Below, piece by piece: positions 10,757 to 21,135 of a DNA stretch of 64,000 nt. The first letter of the stretch is position 1. The number at the start of each line of letters is the position of its first letter. The notes beneath the pieces are model-generated. The model saw only the letters and a list, made by a program, of their open reading frames with translations. It was not told the DNA's origin and did no database searches. Location: NCBI RefSeq assembly GCF_000182925.2, contig NC_026507.1, forward strand, positions 744,001 through 808,000. Reading direction: 5' to 3'. The position numbers were made by a program, and so were the translations under genes. Source of the DNA: Neurospora crassa OR74A (taxonomy: Eukaryota; Ascomycota; Sordariomycetes; Sordariales; Sordariaceae).

Positions 10757-12561
10757 ATGCTGAATTTGATCCGACGAGTTACAGAGTCGATACCAATTGC
10801 ACGCGCCAGCCGTTTCGTCGGATCACTCTTGAATCGCACCACCACTACTGGCAACCCGGTCGCCATCAATAATACCCCGCGCCAATTCCCGACTTGTTTG
10901 CGCCAGCGCCCACACCTCGCCGCCGACATCGACCACACCACCAAAACCATGGCCGACAACACCAAGGACACCAAGGAGGACATCAAGGCGCCCAAGCCGG
11001 CTGCCAACCTCCAGATCAAGACCCCCAAGGGCACCCGTGACTGGCACGGCCCGGACATGCTCCTCCGTGAGCAGCTCTTGTATGCGCTTCCCGTCGCATT
11101 TGCCATTTCATGACCACCTTTTTTTTTCTGTTCTTGTTGCTGACACTCTTGTTTTCCTCAAATCATAGCCAGACTGTTAGCGACGTCTTCAAGCGCCACG
11201 GCGGCACCCCCCTCGACACTCCCGTCTTCGAGCTTAGGGAAATTCTTGCCGGCAGTATGTCTCAACACCTACAATAACCTACCCGACCGGTCTCGCCCGA
11301 ACCATGATTAGCTAACGCTTGAACCCCAGAGTATGGCGAGGATTCCAAGCTCATCTACGACCTCCAGGACCAGGGTGGCGAGCTCTGCTCCCTCCGCTAC
11401 GATCTTACCGTCCCCTTTGCCCGCTGGCTCGCCATGACCAGCACCCAGCAGGTCAAGCGCTACCACATCGCAAAGGTCTACCGTCGCGACCAGCCCGCCA
11501 TTGCCCGCGGCCGTATGCGCGAGTTCCACCAGTGCGATTTCGACATTGCCGGTGTCTACGACCCCATGATCCCCGACGCCGAGATTCTGCGCATCATCGT
11601 CGAAGTCTTTGATGCTCTCAAGCTCGGCATCACCATCAAGCTCAACCACCGCAAGATCCTTGACGGTCTCTTCGCCGTCGCTGGTGTGCCCGCCGAGAAG
11701 ATCCGCACCATCAGCTCCGCCGTCGACAAGCTCGACAAGATGCCCTGGGCCGACGTCAAGAAGGAGATGGTGGAGGAGAAGGGTCTGCCCGAGGAGGTCG
11801 CCGACAAGATTGGCGTCTACGTGCAAAACGCCGGCAACATCACCGACATCATCAACTACATCAAGGCCGACGCCGACCTGCCCACCAACGACGACATCAA
11901 GGCCGGCATCCACGACATGGAGCTGCTCGCCGCCTACCTCGATGCCCTTGAGGTCACCGACAAGGTCTCGTTTGACCTCTCGCTCGCCCGCGGTCTAGAC
12001 TACTACACCGGCCTGATCTTCGAGGTCATCAACAAGCCCGAGCCCGTGGCTGACGGCGACAAGAAGAAGAAGAGCAAGAAGGACGATCCGGCCAGCCAGG
12101 TTGGTTCTATTGCCGCCGGTGGCCGCTACGACAACCTCGTCGGTATGTACGGCAAGAAGCAGATTCCCTGCGTCGGTATTTCGTTCGGTATCGACCGTAT
12201 CTTCACCATCCTCAAGGCCCGCGGCGAGAACGACATCAAGAAGCGCGAGGTGGACGTGTTCGTCATGGCCTTTGGTGGCGGCAAGGACTTTGACGGTCTC
12301 CTTGTGGAGCGCATGAAGATTGCCAGGCAACTATGGAATGCCGGCATTCGCGCCGAGTACATGGCCAAGGCCAAGCCTAAACTGCAGGCTCAGTTCAAGG
12401 CTGCCGAGGGTACGCCGCTGGGTGTCATCCTGGGTGAGGAGGAGCTCAAGGCTGGTCAGGTCAGGTTGAAGAAGCTTGATCAGGGTCAGGGCCAGAAGGA
12501 TGAGGGCAACCTGGTTCCTATTGATGACTTGGCCGACGAGGTCAAGAAGTTGTTGCTATAG
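10757..12561 (+). CDS. HTS1: Histidyl-tRNA synthetase, probably mitochondrial and cytosolic
   Basis: join(10757..11079, 11169..11254, 11330..12561), 546 residues. Class II enzyme charging tRNA-His. It shows TPKGTRDW near residue 89, the motif-2 region [21 protein letters not shown] near 188-208, the histidine-specific [10 protein letters not shown] near 355, AAGGRYDNL (class II core), and a C-terminal anticodon-binding domain. A Lys-rich insertion (KKKKSKKDD) lies between the last two core motifs. Two starts are plausible. ATG 10757 gives an Arg-rich leader ([20 protein letters not shown]) typical of mitochondrial targeting. ATG 10949 (MADNTKD, context AAACCATGG) starts a cytosolic form. One gene for both compartments is the known arrangement in yeast HTS1. 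Introns are 89 and 75 nt. Confidence 0.96.
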
Positions 12562-12762
12562 ATGATGTGTGGCCATTTTTTTGTGTGAAAGAAAATAGAT
12601 TCCCCAGGTATTGAGCGGGTGTTTGGTTATTCTCGATTTTGTTTTCTAGATTTTGGTATGCTTGTATGCTTGTGATAATGTACAATGGCCCTCTACCTGC
12701 TGTCCTTCTTTCTCTTCTAACCGACCTGATGTATCCCAACACTTCTGATTTTAGCCGCCCGT

Positions 12763-13812
12763 CTAAGGAGCATTAACCCCAACCCTCGCCTTCACCGGCA
12801 CCAACCCCCACGTCCTCCAAAATTCTCTCGAATCATACGCCCTTCCCATGAGCTCCATACTCCTCGGCAGCGCCTGCACCCCTTCCTCCTCCATCAACTC
12901 CATCACCCACTTCGCCTGCTCCCTCGGCTCCCCGTCTTCCTGTCCCTCGGTAGCCCACCCCATCAGCAAACTCCACCAATCATACACGAACCCATCCGTC
13001 AACATCCACCTCTGCCCCTTTCCATGCTCCTCCCACTTCTTCTTCTTCTCTCCGCCCTCCTCCTCCTTCTTCTCCTCCTCACAAGTCGTGATAATCTTAA
13101 ACACAGCCCTCGCAATATCCAATCCATGAATCATGTGCAAACTCGTCTTGTGTCTCATGGCCTCCTTCGAGAAAGCCACCCGGCTCACCCAATTGCGCGG
13201 ATCCCTCGTCCCGCCCCACAGCCCAGACAGCGCAAGCACCATGCCGTCCACCACCGACGAAGCAAGCAGTTCGTCTTCGGCTATGGCGCGCGGGTCCGTA
13301 GTCAGGTAAGGCGAGTGTCGCGTCGTGAAACCAAAGGGTTTTTTGTTGTTGTTGTTCTTCTTCTTCTCGGCGGCGGCTTCCGCCTCGGCTTTGACCCTAG
13401 CTTCCCGTTCAGCTTGCTTTTCTTCTGGAGTTTTGGCTGCGCCGTGGCGTTTCCTCCGCCCTTCTACTTGCCAGATACCCGTGCTGCCGAACTGGATGAA
13501 CCTGTACTTTTCTTGGGAAGGGCTAGGGATAGGGTGTGTGGCAGCGTAGGTTTCTGTGAGCCAGGTACTTTGTCCTTTGCCGGTTAGGGGGAAAGTGATG
13601 AGGATGTAGCGCGCGCGCGGCAGGTTGGCGATGGGAGTGGGGTCTTGCGAGTCTGGGTCGAAGCGGAAGGGGATGGTGTCGATGCCGCACACGGGACGGC
13701 CGGTGGTGGTGGTTGCGGCGAAGGTGAGGGAGTCGGGGTGTTGTTGGAGGAGGGGGATGAGGAAGGTGGCGGTCCAGCCGGCGCCGAGGATGAGGAGGTC
13801 GACGCCTTCCAT
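12763..13812 (-). CDS. NAD(P)-binding Rossmann-fold protein
   Basis: Intronless, 349 residues. I place the start at 13812 (MEGVDLLILGAGWTATFLIP), because the glycine-rich nucleotide loop GAGWTA then begins at residue ~10, as is normal; a longer upstream frame is Pro/Asn-rich and unlike protein. Later features are ILITFPLTGKG, FIQFGSTGIW (near the position of the SDR active-site region) and a Lys/Glu-rich insert (about residues 165-200). The layout resembles extended or atypical SDRs of the YeeZ-like epimerase group. No canonical YxxxK is obvious, so catalytic activity is uncertain. A second low-complexity acidic/basic stretch (KKEEEGGEKKKK) lies near residue 270. Confidence 0.82.
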   Translation of the reverse strand: MEGVDLLILGAGWTATFLIPLLQQHPDSLTFAATTTTGRPVCGIDTIPFRFDPDSQDPTPIANLPRARYILITFPLTGKGQSTWLTETYAATHPIPSPSQEKYRFIQFGSTGIWQVEGRRKRHGAAKTPEEKQAEREARVKAEAEAAAEKKKNNNNKKPFGFTTRHSPYLTTDPRAIAEDELLASSVVDGMVLALSGLWGGTRDPRNWVSRVAFSKEAMRHKTSLHMIHGLDIARAVFKIITTCEEEKKEEEGGEKKKKWEEHGKGQRWMLTDGFVYDWWSLLMGWATEGQEDGEPREQAKWVMELMEEEGVQALPRSMELMGRAYDSREFWRTWGLVPVKARVGVNAP

Positions 13813-14500
13813 TTTTTTTTGTGTGTGTTTTGTTGACTTTGGTTTGGGTAAGTATTTTGGGGTGGGTGATAGAGAGTGGTTTGGTGATGGAAGAGAGTGA
13901 GGTCGTGGATTGTTGGGTAAGTTGGGGGGTTGACAGCTGTTGATGTTTTGTAGGCCGAGCACGGATAGAAGTTCCGTCCGATTGGCGGGGTCGTTTATTT
14001 ATGGTTTACCTATTTCGGGTTAGCATGTCCCGATGACATCGTTCGGCCGGTGGCTGCCGCGATCGGGCGGAGTGGAGTGCATCTTTTCTTCGGCGTGCAT
14101 CAGCGACGGACCGGGACAGCCAGCCGGACGGACCAACAACGGATGCAACTGAAGCGAAGCTTAGGGGCATGATGTTTGTGACGATTGCATGCATGAACGT
14201 AGGGAGACTAATGCGTGGACAAATGTCACTGCGACGTGATCTGTTTGGTGTTGAATTCTCCTCCTGTTTTCCATCATTCGAAGTGTTTTGCAGCCATTTC
14301 CTGTGACATGGCGTATTAGCTCCAGTAACCCGTTCCTCGCAACTTATCATCGTAAGGCCAACACCCAGGCGTCCGTGTCGGTATATATCACTGCAACGCA
14401 GGATTCAAAAGAAGAATTAAAAAGATAAAAAGAAGACCAAACCAGTAAAACAAGTGTGGTGAGCATCAATGCTAAAGAAAAACTCGCAAAAAATAGAAGT
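13813..14500. other. Intergenic between the Rossmann-protein gene and tRNA-Trp
   Basis: The first ~150 bp is the T/G-rich (A/C-rich in the transcript) leader of the minus-strand gene. No further gene is supported. Confidence 0.5.
14488..14493 (-). terminator. Oligo-T terminator of tRNA-Trp
   Basis: T6 in the transcript, 8 nt past the tRNA 3' end. Confidence 0.6.
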
Positions 14501-14572
14501 TGACCCCAACCCGATTTGAACGGATAACCTTTCGATCTGGAGTCGAACGCGCTACCGTTGCGCCATAGGGCC
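14501..14572 (-). tRNA. tRNA-Trp(CCA)
   Basis: 72-nt cloverleaf without intron. Acceptor GGCCCTA pairs with TGGGGTC, discriminator A. The anticodon stem TTCGA/TCGAA encloses CTCCAGA with anticodon CCA. The T-loop is TTCAAAT, and the D-arm carries the A box TGGCGCAACGG. Confidence 0.95.
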
Positions 14573-15090
14573 TTGTTGAGAATAAGCTCCAAATCTACCA
14601 CTCAAGTATACGGTTGCCACTCAATCATAGGATGAAGCATTGGTTCACCCATTCATTTCTTATTACACCCATCCATGGGTCCCATGAGACACTCGATGAG
14701 AACACACGAAACAGCAAGTTATTTTACAACTTACTCTGTACCGTACCACCTAACTCCCTCAAGCAAATTGTTACCGGCTTTTCCGAAGTTGTTTACAGCT
14801 TATTTAGCTTGCAAGGGAACCCCTGAAAAGGTTGTTCTGAGCAGCTCCTTGGGTGGGTTTTGCTCTCTTTGTCCCTCCACTATCTCGACCGTTGTTCACT
14901 CCCAAAACTCATGGCACCGTATGCTTACATCCTATTCAATCCATCCGTGACACGACTTGAGTCATACTTACACCGCAATTTCTGCTCAAACGTTCGTCAA
15001 ATCTTAGTATGAGCTTTCTTCCCTTCGGGTTAAAGTACGTGGTGCAAATTCCCTCGCGCATGGCTACAAATGCCAGAATCTCTTACAAAT
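14573..15090. other. Intergenic, no gene supported
   Basis: 5' flank of tRNA-Trp and 3' flank of the zinc-knuckle gene. Nothing else recognised. Confidence 0.5.
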
Positions 15091-16035
15091 TCAATTGTCT
15101 TCCTTCTCAGCATAAGCCTTCAACATGGGAGCGATCTTGAAGATGTCAGGCCACGCTTTCAGGCCGGCTGCAGTCAACTCCCACTCCCTCTCCGACTCGC
15201 TCTCCATTATCTTTTGACGGGCCCCTGCTTTCAAAACAGACGGGGACTCAGTCTGCTTGAGTGACTCGATGTTCTTCTGGACTTCAGCCTCTGAGTTAGT
15301 CTTGGGGTCCTCGGGCCACCACGTCCTTTTTGAGTCATCTCCTTGAGAATAGCTATAGCGCTTCCACAATTTGTTTGTGTGTTGACTGATTGCGAACTCT
15401 CTTGTCCAAGGATGGCGTTTGTCGCTATTCTCCGATGAATGCTTGGCCAACACTTCCTTGTACTCTGTAGAGCTTAGCAAGTCAACCCAGCAGACATTCG
15501 ACTCGATGGGAGGACGCCCGCCACGGTAGAGGATCAGATATCTGCTCAAGACGAATCTTTGGTCTGACGCACTGCGCTTTGCGAGGACTGAACAGTTATC
15601 GAGCCCATGGGAAGCATCGTTGCACAGCACGCAGACTTTGATCGTCCCGCTTACCGGATCCCATGGGCCGATGCAATGGGATGCCATATGGTCATTTCCT
15701 CCGCAATTGGCACATGCAGCACCACTAGGCGACTTGACATGTGGAGCTTGTTCCAGAGAGAAGGCCAAGTGTATCCCACTTGGTTTTGGACCAACAAACT
15801 CTTTTGGTTTCTGGTTCTGCGTACCTCCGTTGGGCTTGTCTGTGGGTTCGGTCTTGACAATCTTGGCCACTTTCTTGGGCCGACTACTCGAATCCTCCTT
15901 TTGGTCGTCGGCAGAGCCCTGGGTGTTCTGTTGTCCCTTGTGGAACGCGGACAAGTCTCGCTTGAGGTTCATCGCCGTAGAAGCAACCTTGGTTAGATTT
16001 TTGTGTGCGAGCTGAATGTGTTGTGAAGATGCCAT
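15091..16035 (-). CDS. Zinc-knuckle protein of a fungal family, unknown function
   Basis: Intronless, 314 residues. The first ~90 residues are polar and Lys-rich with a nuclear-signal-like RPKKVAKIVK. Two Cys/His motifs follow: CANCGGNDHMASHC (CX2CX4HX4C, a CCHC knuckle) and CVLCNDASHGLDNC (CX2CX4HX4C). After them comes QRFVLSRYLILYRGGRPPI. The paired knuckles plus the 'RGGRPPI' block match a family I know only as uncharacterised proteins of Sordariomycetes. The C-terminal third is charged and rich in Trp. CCHC knuckles usually bind single-stranded nucleic acid, so RNA or DNA binding is a fair inference. It is divergent from the gene at 16708, with a 672-bp shared upstream region. Confidence 0.82.
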   Translation of the reverse strand: MASSQHIQLAHKNLTKVASTAMNLKRDLSAFHKGQQNTQGSADDQKEDSSSRPKKVAKIVKTEPTDKPNGGTQNQKPKEFVGPKPSGIHLAFSLEQAPHVKSPSGAACANCGGNDHMASHCIGPWDPVSGTIKVCVLCNDASHGLDNCSVLAKRSASDQRFVLSRYLILYRGGRPPIESNVCWVDLLSSTEYKEVLAKHSSENSDKRHPWTREFAISQHTNKLWKRYSYSQGDDSKRTWWPEDPKTNSEAEVQKNIESLKQTESPSVLKAGARQKIMESESEREWELTAAGLKAWPDIFKIAPMLKAYAEKEDN

Positions 16036-16707
16036 TGTCAGTGGACCTGTTCAAGCCACAATATTCCAGGAAAATCCTTCGGGGTGGTCAGAAAAGTGCA
16101 CACCTACATCACGCCTGGGTTTTCAGCTCCCTGGACGGCGACGGGGCCTTGCTAAGAAGCGCACTCGTGGGGTATAGACTTTTGAGAGAAAGCGAACAGA
16201 AGCGCCTGGTTCCAACGCGCGATGATGAGGCGCGAAGGCGAGAGGCTTTGTCAAGGGTAAATCTAGTCAAGCTCAAGTCAGTAAAGTAGGTCTCCTTATT
16301 GAGTGGCACCTGGTTGGCAGGCAAGTGGCGGCAACCAAGAGATAGCTCCTTTCCCGTTTGAGGTCGCCAATCGTGACGCGTCATACCTACCTAGAGGTAA
16401 CTGCTCAGACGGGACGCGAACAGGAAACCGTACTACCTGCTCTCAACGAAGGGCTCGGACGTGCAGTTCAGTGGCTCAACTTTCTTCCATACCGTCACTC
16501 CTTCCCCTCCTTCGCTGCTGAATTTCCTTCTAGGCGTCGCATCGATCGAACCAAGCCTTCAAGTTCTTTTGGTTCGATCTTCCCTCCACTACTTGATTTC
16601 GTTTCTACAGTAAGAAACATTTTCAACTTTTCCCGACAAATTCACCCAAGGTATTCGCAAGATTCAGCAACACACTCCTACTGTCGGTCGTCAGTCTGCT
16701 CCCAACA
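16036..16707. promoter_or_regulatory. Shared divergent upstream region
   Basis: Separates two oppositely transcribed genes. It contains TACCTACCTAGAGGTAA (16385-16401) and, next to ATG 16708, a CT-rich leader with the TSS-like run of CCCTCC/TTCC words. No gene is supported. Confidence 0.4.
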
Positions 16708-18515
16708 ATGTCGGCTCCAGAAGCCTCCAAGGCATTATCAGCCCCATCTTTGGCTCCGATTGCCTGCCCTGATCAGGAGCGACGCAGTCAAATTGTCCTC
16801 GAACTCGTGGCAGAGAACACCACACTGAGTGCGGATCGCGTTCAAGTTCTCTTCGACCTTGCCAAAAAGGAGGTACTCCGACAACTGGTGGCTTCCAACA
16901 AGGCGCCGCCCGCTATCTCAGAATCATACTGCTCCTGGCTGGCAGAGAAGATGGTCTGGACGCGCTTCGGTACGTGAACATCCCAGAGCCGCATCTTTCA
17001 ACTCCTGCCCTGTTCATGTGTTCTAATGCTCGAATGCTGATGGCGTACGCGACGACAGTTCCTGACGAGCCATTTTCTTTTGTGGAACCACAGCTTTCTC
17101 CCGGTCTCTTCCTGCAGCCGTCGGCGGAATACGTCACCGCTCTCTTACGCAACATTACAAAGCAAAGAAAACTGATGCTCGAAGCTGCTGCCGGAAGCCC
17201 GACCGAGCCAAATCCGAAATGGCGGTCGAAGAAGATCTCTCCAATCCAGCGGAAGAAGCTCATGAGTGCTACCTTGCACCAGGACTCGCGGCCTGCTATC
17301 ACAAAGACAAGACATCTGACGATCAGGAGTCCCTTTAGCCTCACACTTCACAGCAGCCTGTGGAAGAACAATGTCGATCAGCTCAAAAGAATTTTGCCCG
17401 GCTCACAGACACTTCCTGCTGTACTCTGCCCCTGGGGTCGTGATTCACCACTGCGACTGGAGGTTACTACCTCGGCCTTAGCTCGTGGCTTCTTGGACGT
17501 TGTCTTACTGCTTGATAAAGAATCACTAGAGAGCATTGGCGGCACTTTAACTGAGCAATACGTATCAGGGTACATGTTACTGCTCAAATGGTATCTCCAC
17601 ATTTTTGGCCAAACTCAGGATAAGGACTCGCTCGGCGTCAATCTGTATGGTGCCGTCATATATCAGCGTGAGAAGGCGTTAGGTCACCCATTGGATGAAG
17701 CCTACAGTTGGGTAGACAATCCAATTGACCTTAAAGTCATGCATGAGCAAATTGCCTGTGCAGACACCTCGCTATGGCTGCATTGGCAGAAAGTAGCCGA
17801 GACCGCGTACTCAACGTCTGAGATCACTAAGGCAAAGACATTTGAGGAAGCGAAAGCAGTCATATACAAGACTGCGGACAACGACTCCATGTCGGGGATC
17901 AAGAGAGAGCACGCCCTGCTGCTGCTTCACGAGATCTGGCAGCGCAGGGGTTCGTTCCTTGATCGGTTCGAAATCGAAAAAGAGTACGATCGACTCGTTA
18001 GCGACTACCTCCTTCCGGACGCCGTTTCCATACTCGACACCTTCTTTTACACCAATACAATGCCAGAGAAGATGCGTGAGTGGGTAGCAGCAAATCCATT
18101 CGATATCAAACGAAAGGATACGGAGCAATTGTGCGAGCTTATGTGGAGGGCATGGCGGCAGCGCACGGCGGGCTCTGAGGAGAAACAAAAGGGAGTTCTC
18201 TTTCTGTATCAAGTGCAGCATACTCGGAAGATGTACCGAGAATATCTCGCCGAGCTCAAGCTGTGTGGCAAAGGCGTGGAAGAGTTGAAAGAGTTCGTGA
18301 GCAAGAACGAAGCGCGATTCCATCTGTCGGAAGAAATTCGGTTGCAATTGGCACTTGACGAGTACGAAAAGCAGCTTGAGGCTTCAGCACTTGTTGTGTA
18401 CCAAAAGGAGGGTGTTGAGGAGACCGAGACTTCCCAGAATGGCAAGAAGGAAAAAGATGCCGAGCAGCAGCGTAGTGGAAATGGGGCCGCGCCCCCTGAG
18501 CAACAACCAGAGTGA
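16708..18515 (+). CDS. Unrecognised 572-residue protein (2 exons)
   Basis: join(16708..16969, 17059..18515). The intron (89 nt) has donor GTACGT and acceptor GACAG, and it joins phase 1 frames to read WTRF-VPDEPFSFVEPQLS. The protein is soluble and mostly helical in composition. A Lys-rich patch WRSKKISPIQRKKL lies near residue 140. A hydrophobic block (GFLDVVLLLDKESLES..YVSGYMLLLKWYLHIF) is near 240-280 and is too polar to be a sure membrane segment. The tail is acidic/Gln-rich. I see no catalytic motif and do not recognise the family. The neighbour across the shared upstream region is the zinc-knuckle gene, and co-regulation is possible but unproven. Confidence 0.8.
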
Positions 18516-21135
18516 GCCAGGGAGGTTCCAGATTGTGTACACTGTACCAGGTCTAGGGTTAGACCTCTGTCAAGGGCTGCCACTTACTACACCGTTCTGA
18601 GCGGTAGCTTTGGGTTGTGTGCTGATCTTACATTTGCTAAGTCAGTCAGGGCAAGTTCACTTGAGACCAGGTCAGTGGAAAGGAGGAAGCGATGGTACCC
18701 ACTGACGATGTTCTGGCTGGGGAAAAATTCAAAGAATCATGTACACAAACGGAAAGCTCCAGCTTTCCCACGGACAGCAACTCCTAAAGGACCTCGATGT
18801 ACCAGGTAGAAGTAATGTATAATGCAAGATTGTTCCAATCCTTCCCTTCCACTTGACTTGAGGACCTTTTCTGACCTAACCCACCAAAGTATTAATCACT
18901 AGGCAGAGCAGAAGGTCAAAGGGGAATATCGCGGATATTAAAGCCTACAAATGAGCTTCCCAAGAAGACTCGAGTTTATGGAACAAAGGATTGACATCGA
19001 AACAGCTTTGCCTCCAGCCAATGGCACCATGATAAGATGACTAGAGATTTTTCTTTGTTCAATCAATCGTACTTCAATTTCAGCCAAGACTGAAGACCTC
19101 GCAACTCAATCCAGTCAATGAACCAAACTGCTTAAAAAAAAGACAAAAGACAAAAAAAAAACCCTTTTGCAAAATCTCAAGCTCTCCCTCAATAAAGACG
19201 CACTCACACAGAGTCACAGACAAGAGCTGATATGGCAGGATAGGACATCGGAGACATCCGAACGTCCCCCGATCCCGGCTGCCCACCGCATGCCGGGCGT
19301 ATTTACATCTAGTGTACCAGTGGTAATTATGTACCTTTAGATACCCTACCTACACCTAAAGACTTGAGTGAGAGAGTGTACAGGAGAGGATGGAAGGCCC
19401 AGGCCAAGCCTCATTGATACGGGTTAGTTGGGTACCCAAATCGATCGACCAATCACCTCGCCTCAGTGCCGAATTGGCTGGGGTTGGCTTATCTCTATCC
19501 AACGACGATGTTGGAATAAAAGGTACCTGGATAGGCGAGCTAGGCCCGACTTTCTTTCTGACTTGAACCCGGACCCTGTTTTGTTGGCTCGTTTTTGAAG
19601 CTACGTCTCACTCCCACCCTTTCGGTTTTGTCCAGTACACTACCTATGTACAGCAATCTGCGACTCCGTTCACTTTTGGCCGAGGAGCTAAATGAACGGG
19701 TCGAGGAGAAAGGGAGTGGTTGAATGGTTATTTAGATGACGGTTTCCCCACAATGCGCCAATGTACCTACCATGCCCCCCCACGCTTTTTCTGCATATGG
19801 AGGGTGCATAGTATGGCAAGGGATCGCGTGGCAGATGGAGTTGGAAGGGCGCCCTTGGGGACTCAATTGGGAATTGAAAGGTTACCTTGGGACTGGACGA
19901 AAGCTGAATGAAGGTCGAGACCGTTCTTTCTGGTAAAATTGAGACTTGCTGTCTGATGGAGAGAGAAAGAGAGTTTGGTGAAGACTAATGTAGGACTACC
20001 TACCAACCTATCTACCTACCTCTGGAATCGATGTGGCTGTCGAAGGAGTCGTTCGGGTGGCGAGAGCGGTATCGGGGATTTCCTACGGCCCTTCCTGATG
20101 CCTCGGAACGAAAGCTCAACACCATCCCAGACAACGACGACGACGACGAGACGACATGAAAGTATCGTTACACTCGTTAGTTGGATTCCGCGGAATTCAT
20201 TAGAGAAGGACCCTTGCGCTCAGAGCCGTCTCGCCTTTCGCCTATTGCCCACACCACGTTGCCTTGGGCCCATCGTTTGGGAATATGGACTTGGCCGATT
20301 GTGACTGTAATGAGGCTAACGATTTGAACGATGGGGATGTCGCCGGGTTGCTGGACTTATCCGTCGGCTGGGTCCGGGGAAGTATGTATCACTTGCTTGG
20401 TGTTGATGATTTCCAGCTGATGGGATCAAGTCACCGATTTGGAAACTCACATTTGAGAAGTGCCGGGCAGATTGGTGAGAAGCAGGAATTAGGTAAAGCA
20501 GGCAATATGGTACTTATCAATGATATCACTTACACTTACCTTTGTAGGTGGTCGAACTATCGCCGTCCCTATCAGCGGCCGCAACACTGCCTAAACCGAG
20601 GTTAGCGTTGGTGTTTTAGCGTTTATTGGGGATTGCTTATCTAGAGTGTGGCCACTCGGGGGCATGTCCGCCCCTGACGGGTGGGTAGCTGAGTGGAGCC
20701 AGCCGCCGATAAGATCTCCTCTGGGGGAATCCACCTCAGCCTTGGCACCCCGTAACCGTTAGGAGCGGATACTCGACAAAAGTATTTTACGCAAGCCACG
20801 GCGGCGAGACAATCCGTCTTCGTCCTTCTTTCGAAGGTTCGGAGGGGGGCACCGCACCCGTCTGGACGGCTTATTGTTGGTTGCCCCCCTTCTCCGGTCA
20901 TCTTACAGTTAGCCAGGAACGATATATCACCATCCCGGTGCCGCAGTCCCATCATCCTCCATCCTCGGTTCATCTCATTGTTGCTGTTGTTAGTTGCCGT
21001 CTCTAATTGGCTCAACGTCGGCCCGGGCACCTTCGACTTCGAGTCATCCTATATCATCACCATTTCCATCGACAATCAGACCCCTTTTGACAACCCATTG
21101 AGACTTTGACACCCTCACCACAACAAACCGCAACC
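18516..21135. other. Long intergenic region upstream of the purine permease
   Basis: At 2.6 kb this is the longest gene-free stretch of the window. It is rich in GTACC/TACCTA words (19330-19365, 19438, 19527, 19640, 19995-20025) and has a (CGA)n run near 20130-20150. Frames of up to ~130 codons occur but have no recognisable motif. The last 100 bp is the leader of the permease. Confidence 0.5.

Noticed and set aside
10546-11106. Minus-strand frame opposite the HisRS promoter and first exon
   Set aside because: Overlaps the confidently assigned HisRS start; composition follows the C-rich leader.
13020-13085. CTTCTTCTTCT-rich run as a regulatory microsatellite
   Set aside because: It is the reverse strand of the Lys/Glu-coding part of the Rossmann-protein gene, so it is explained by coding sequence.
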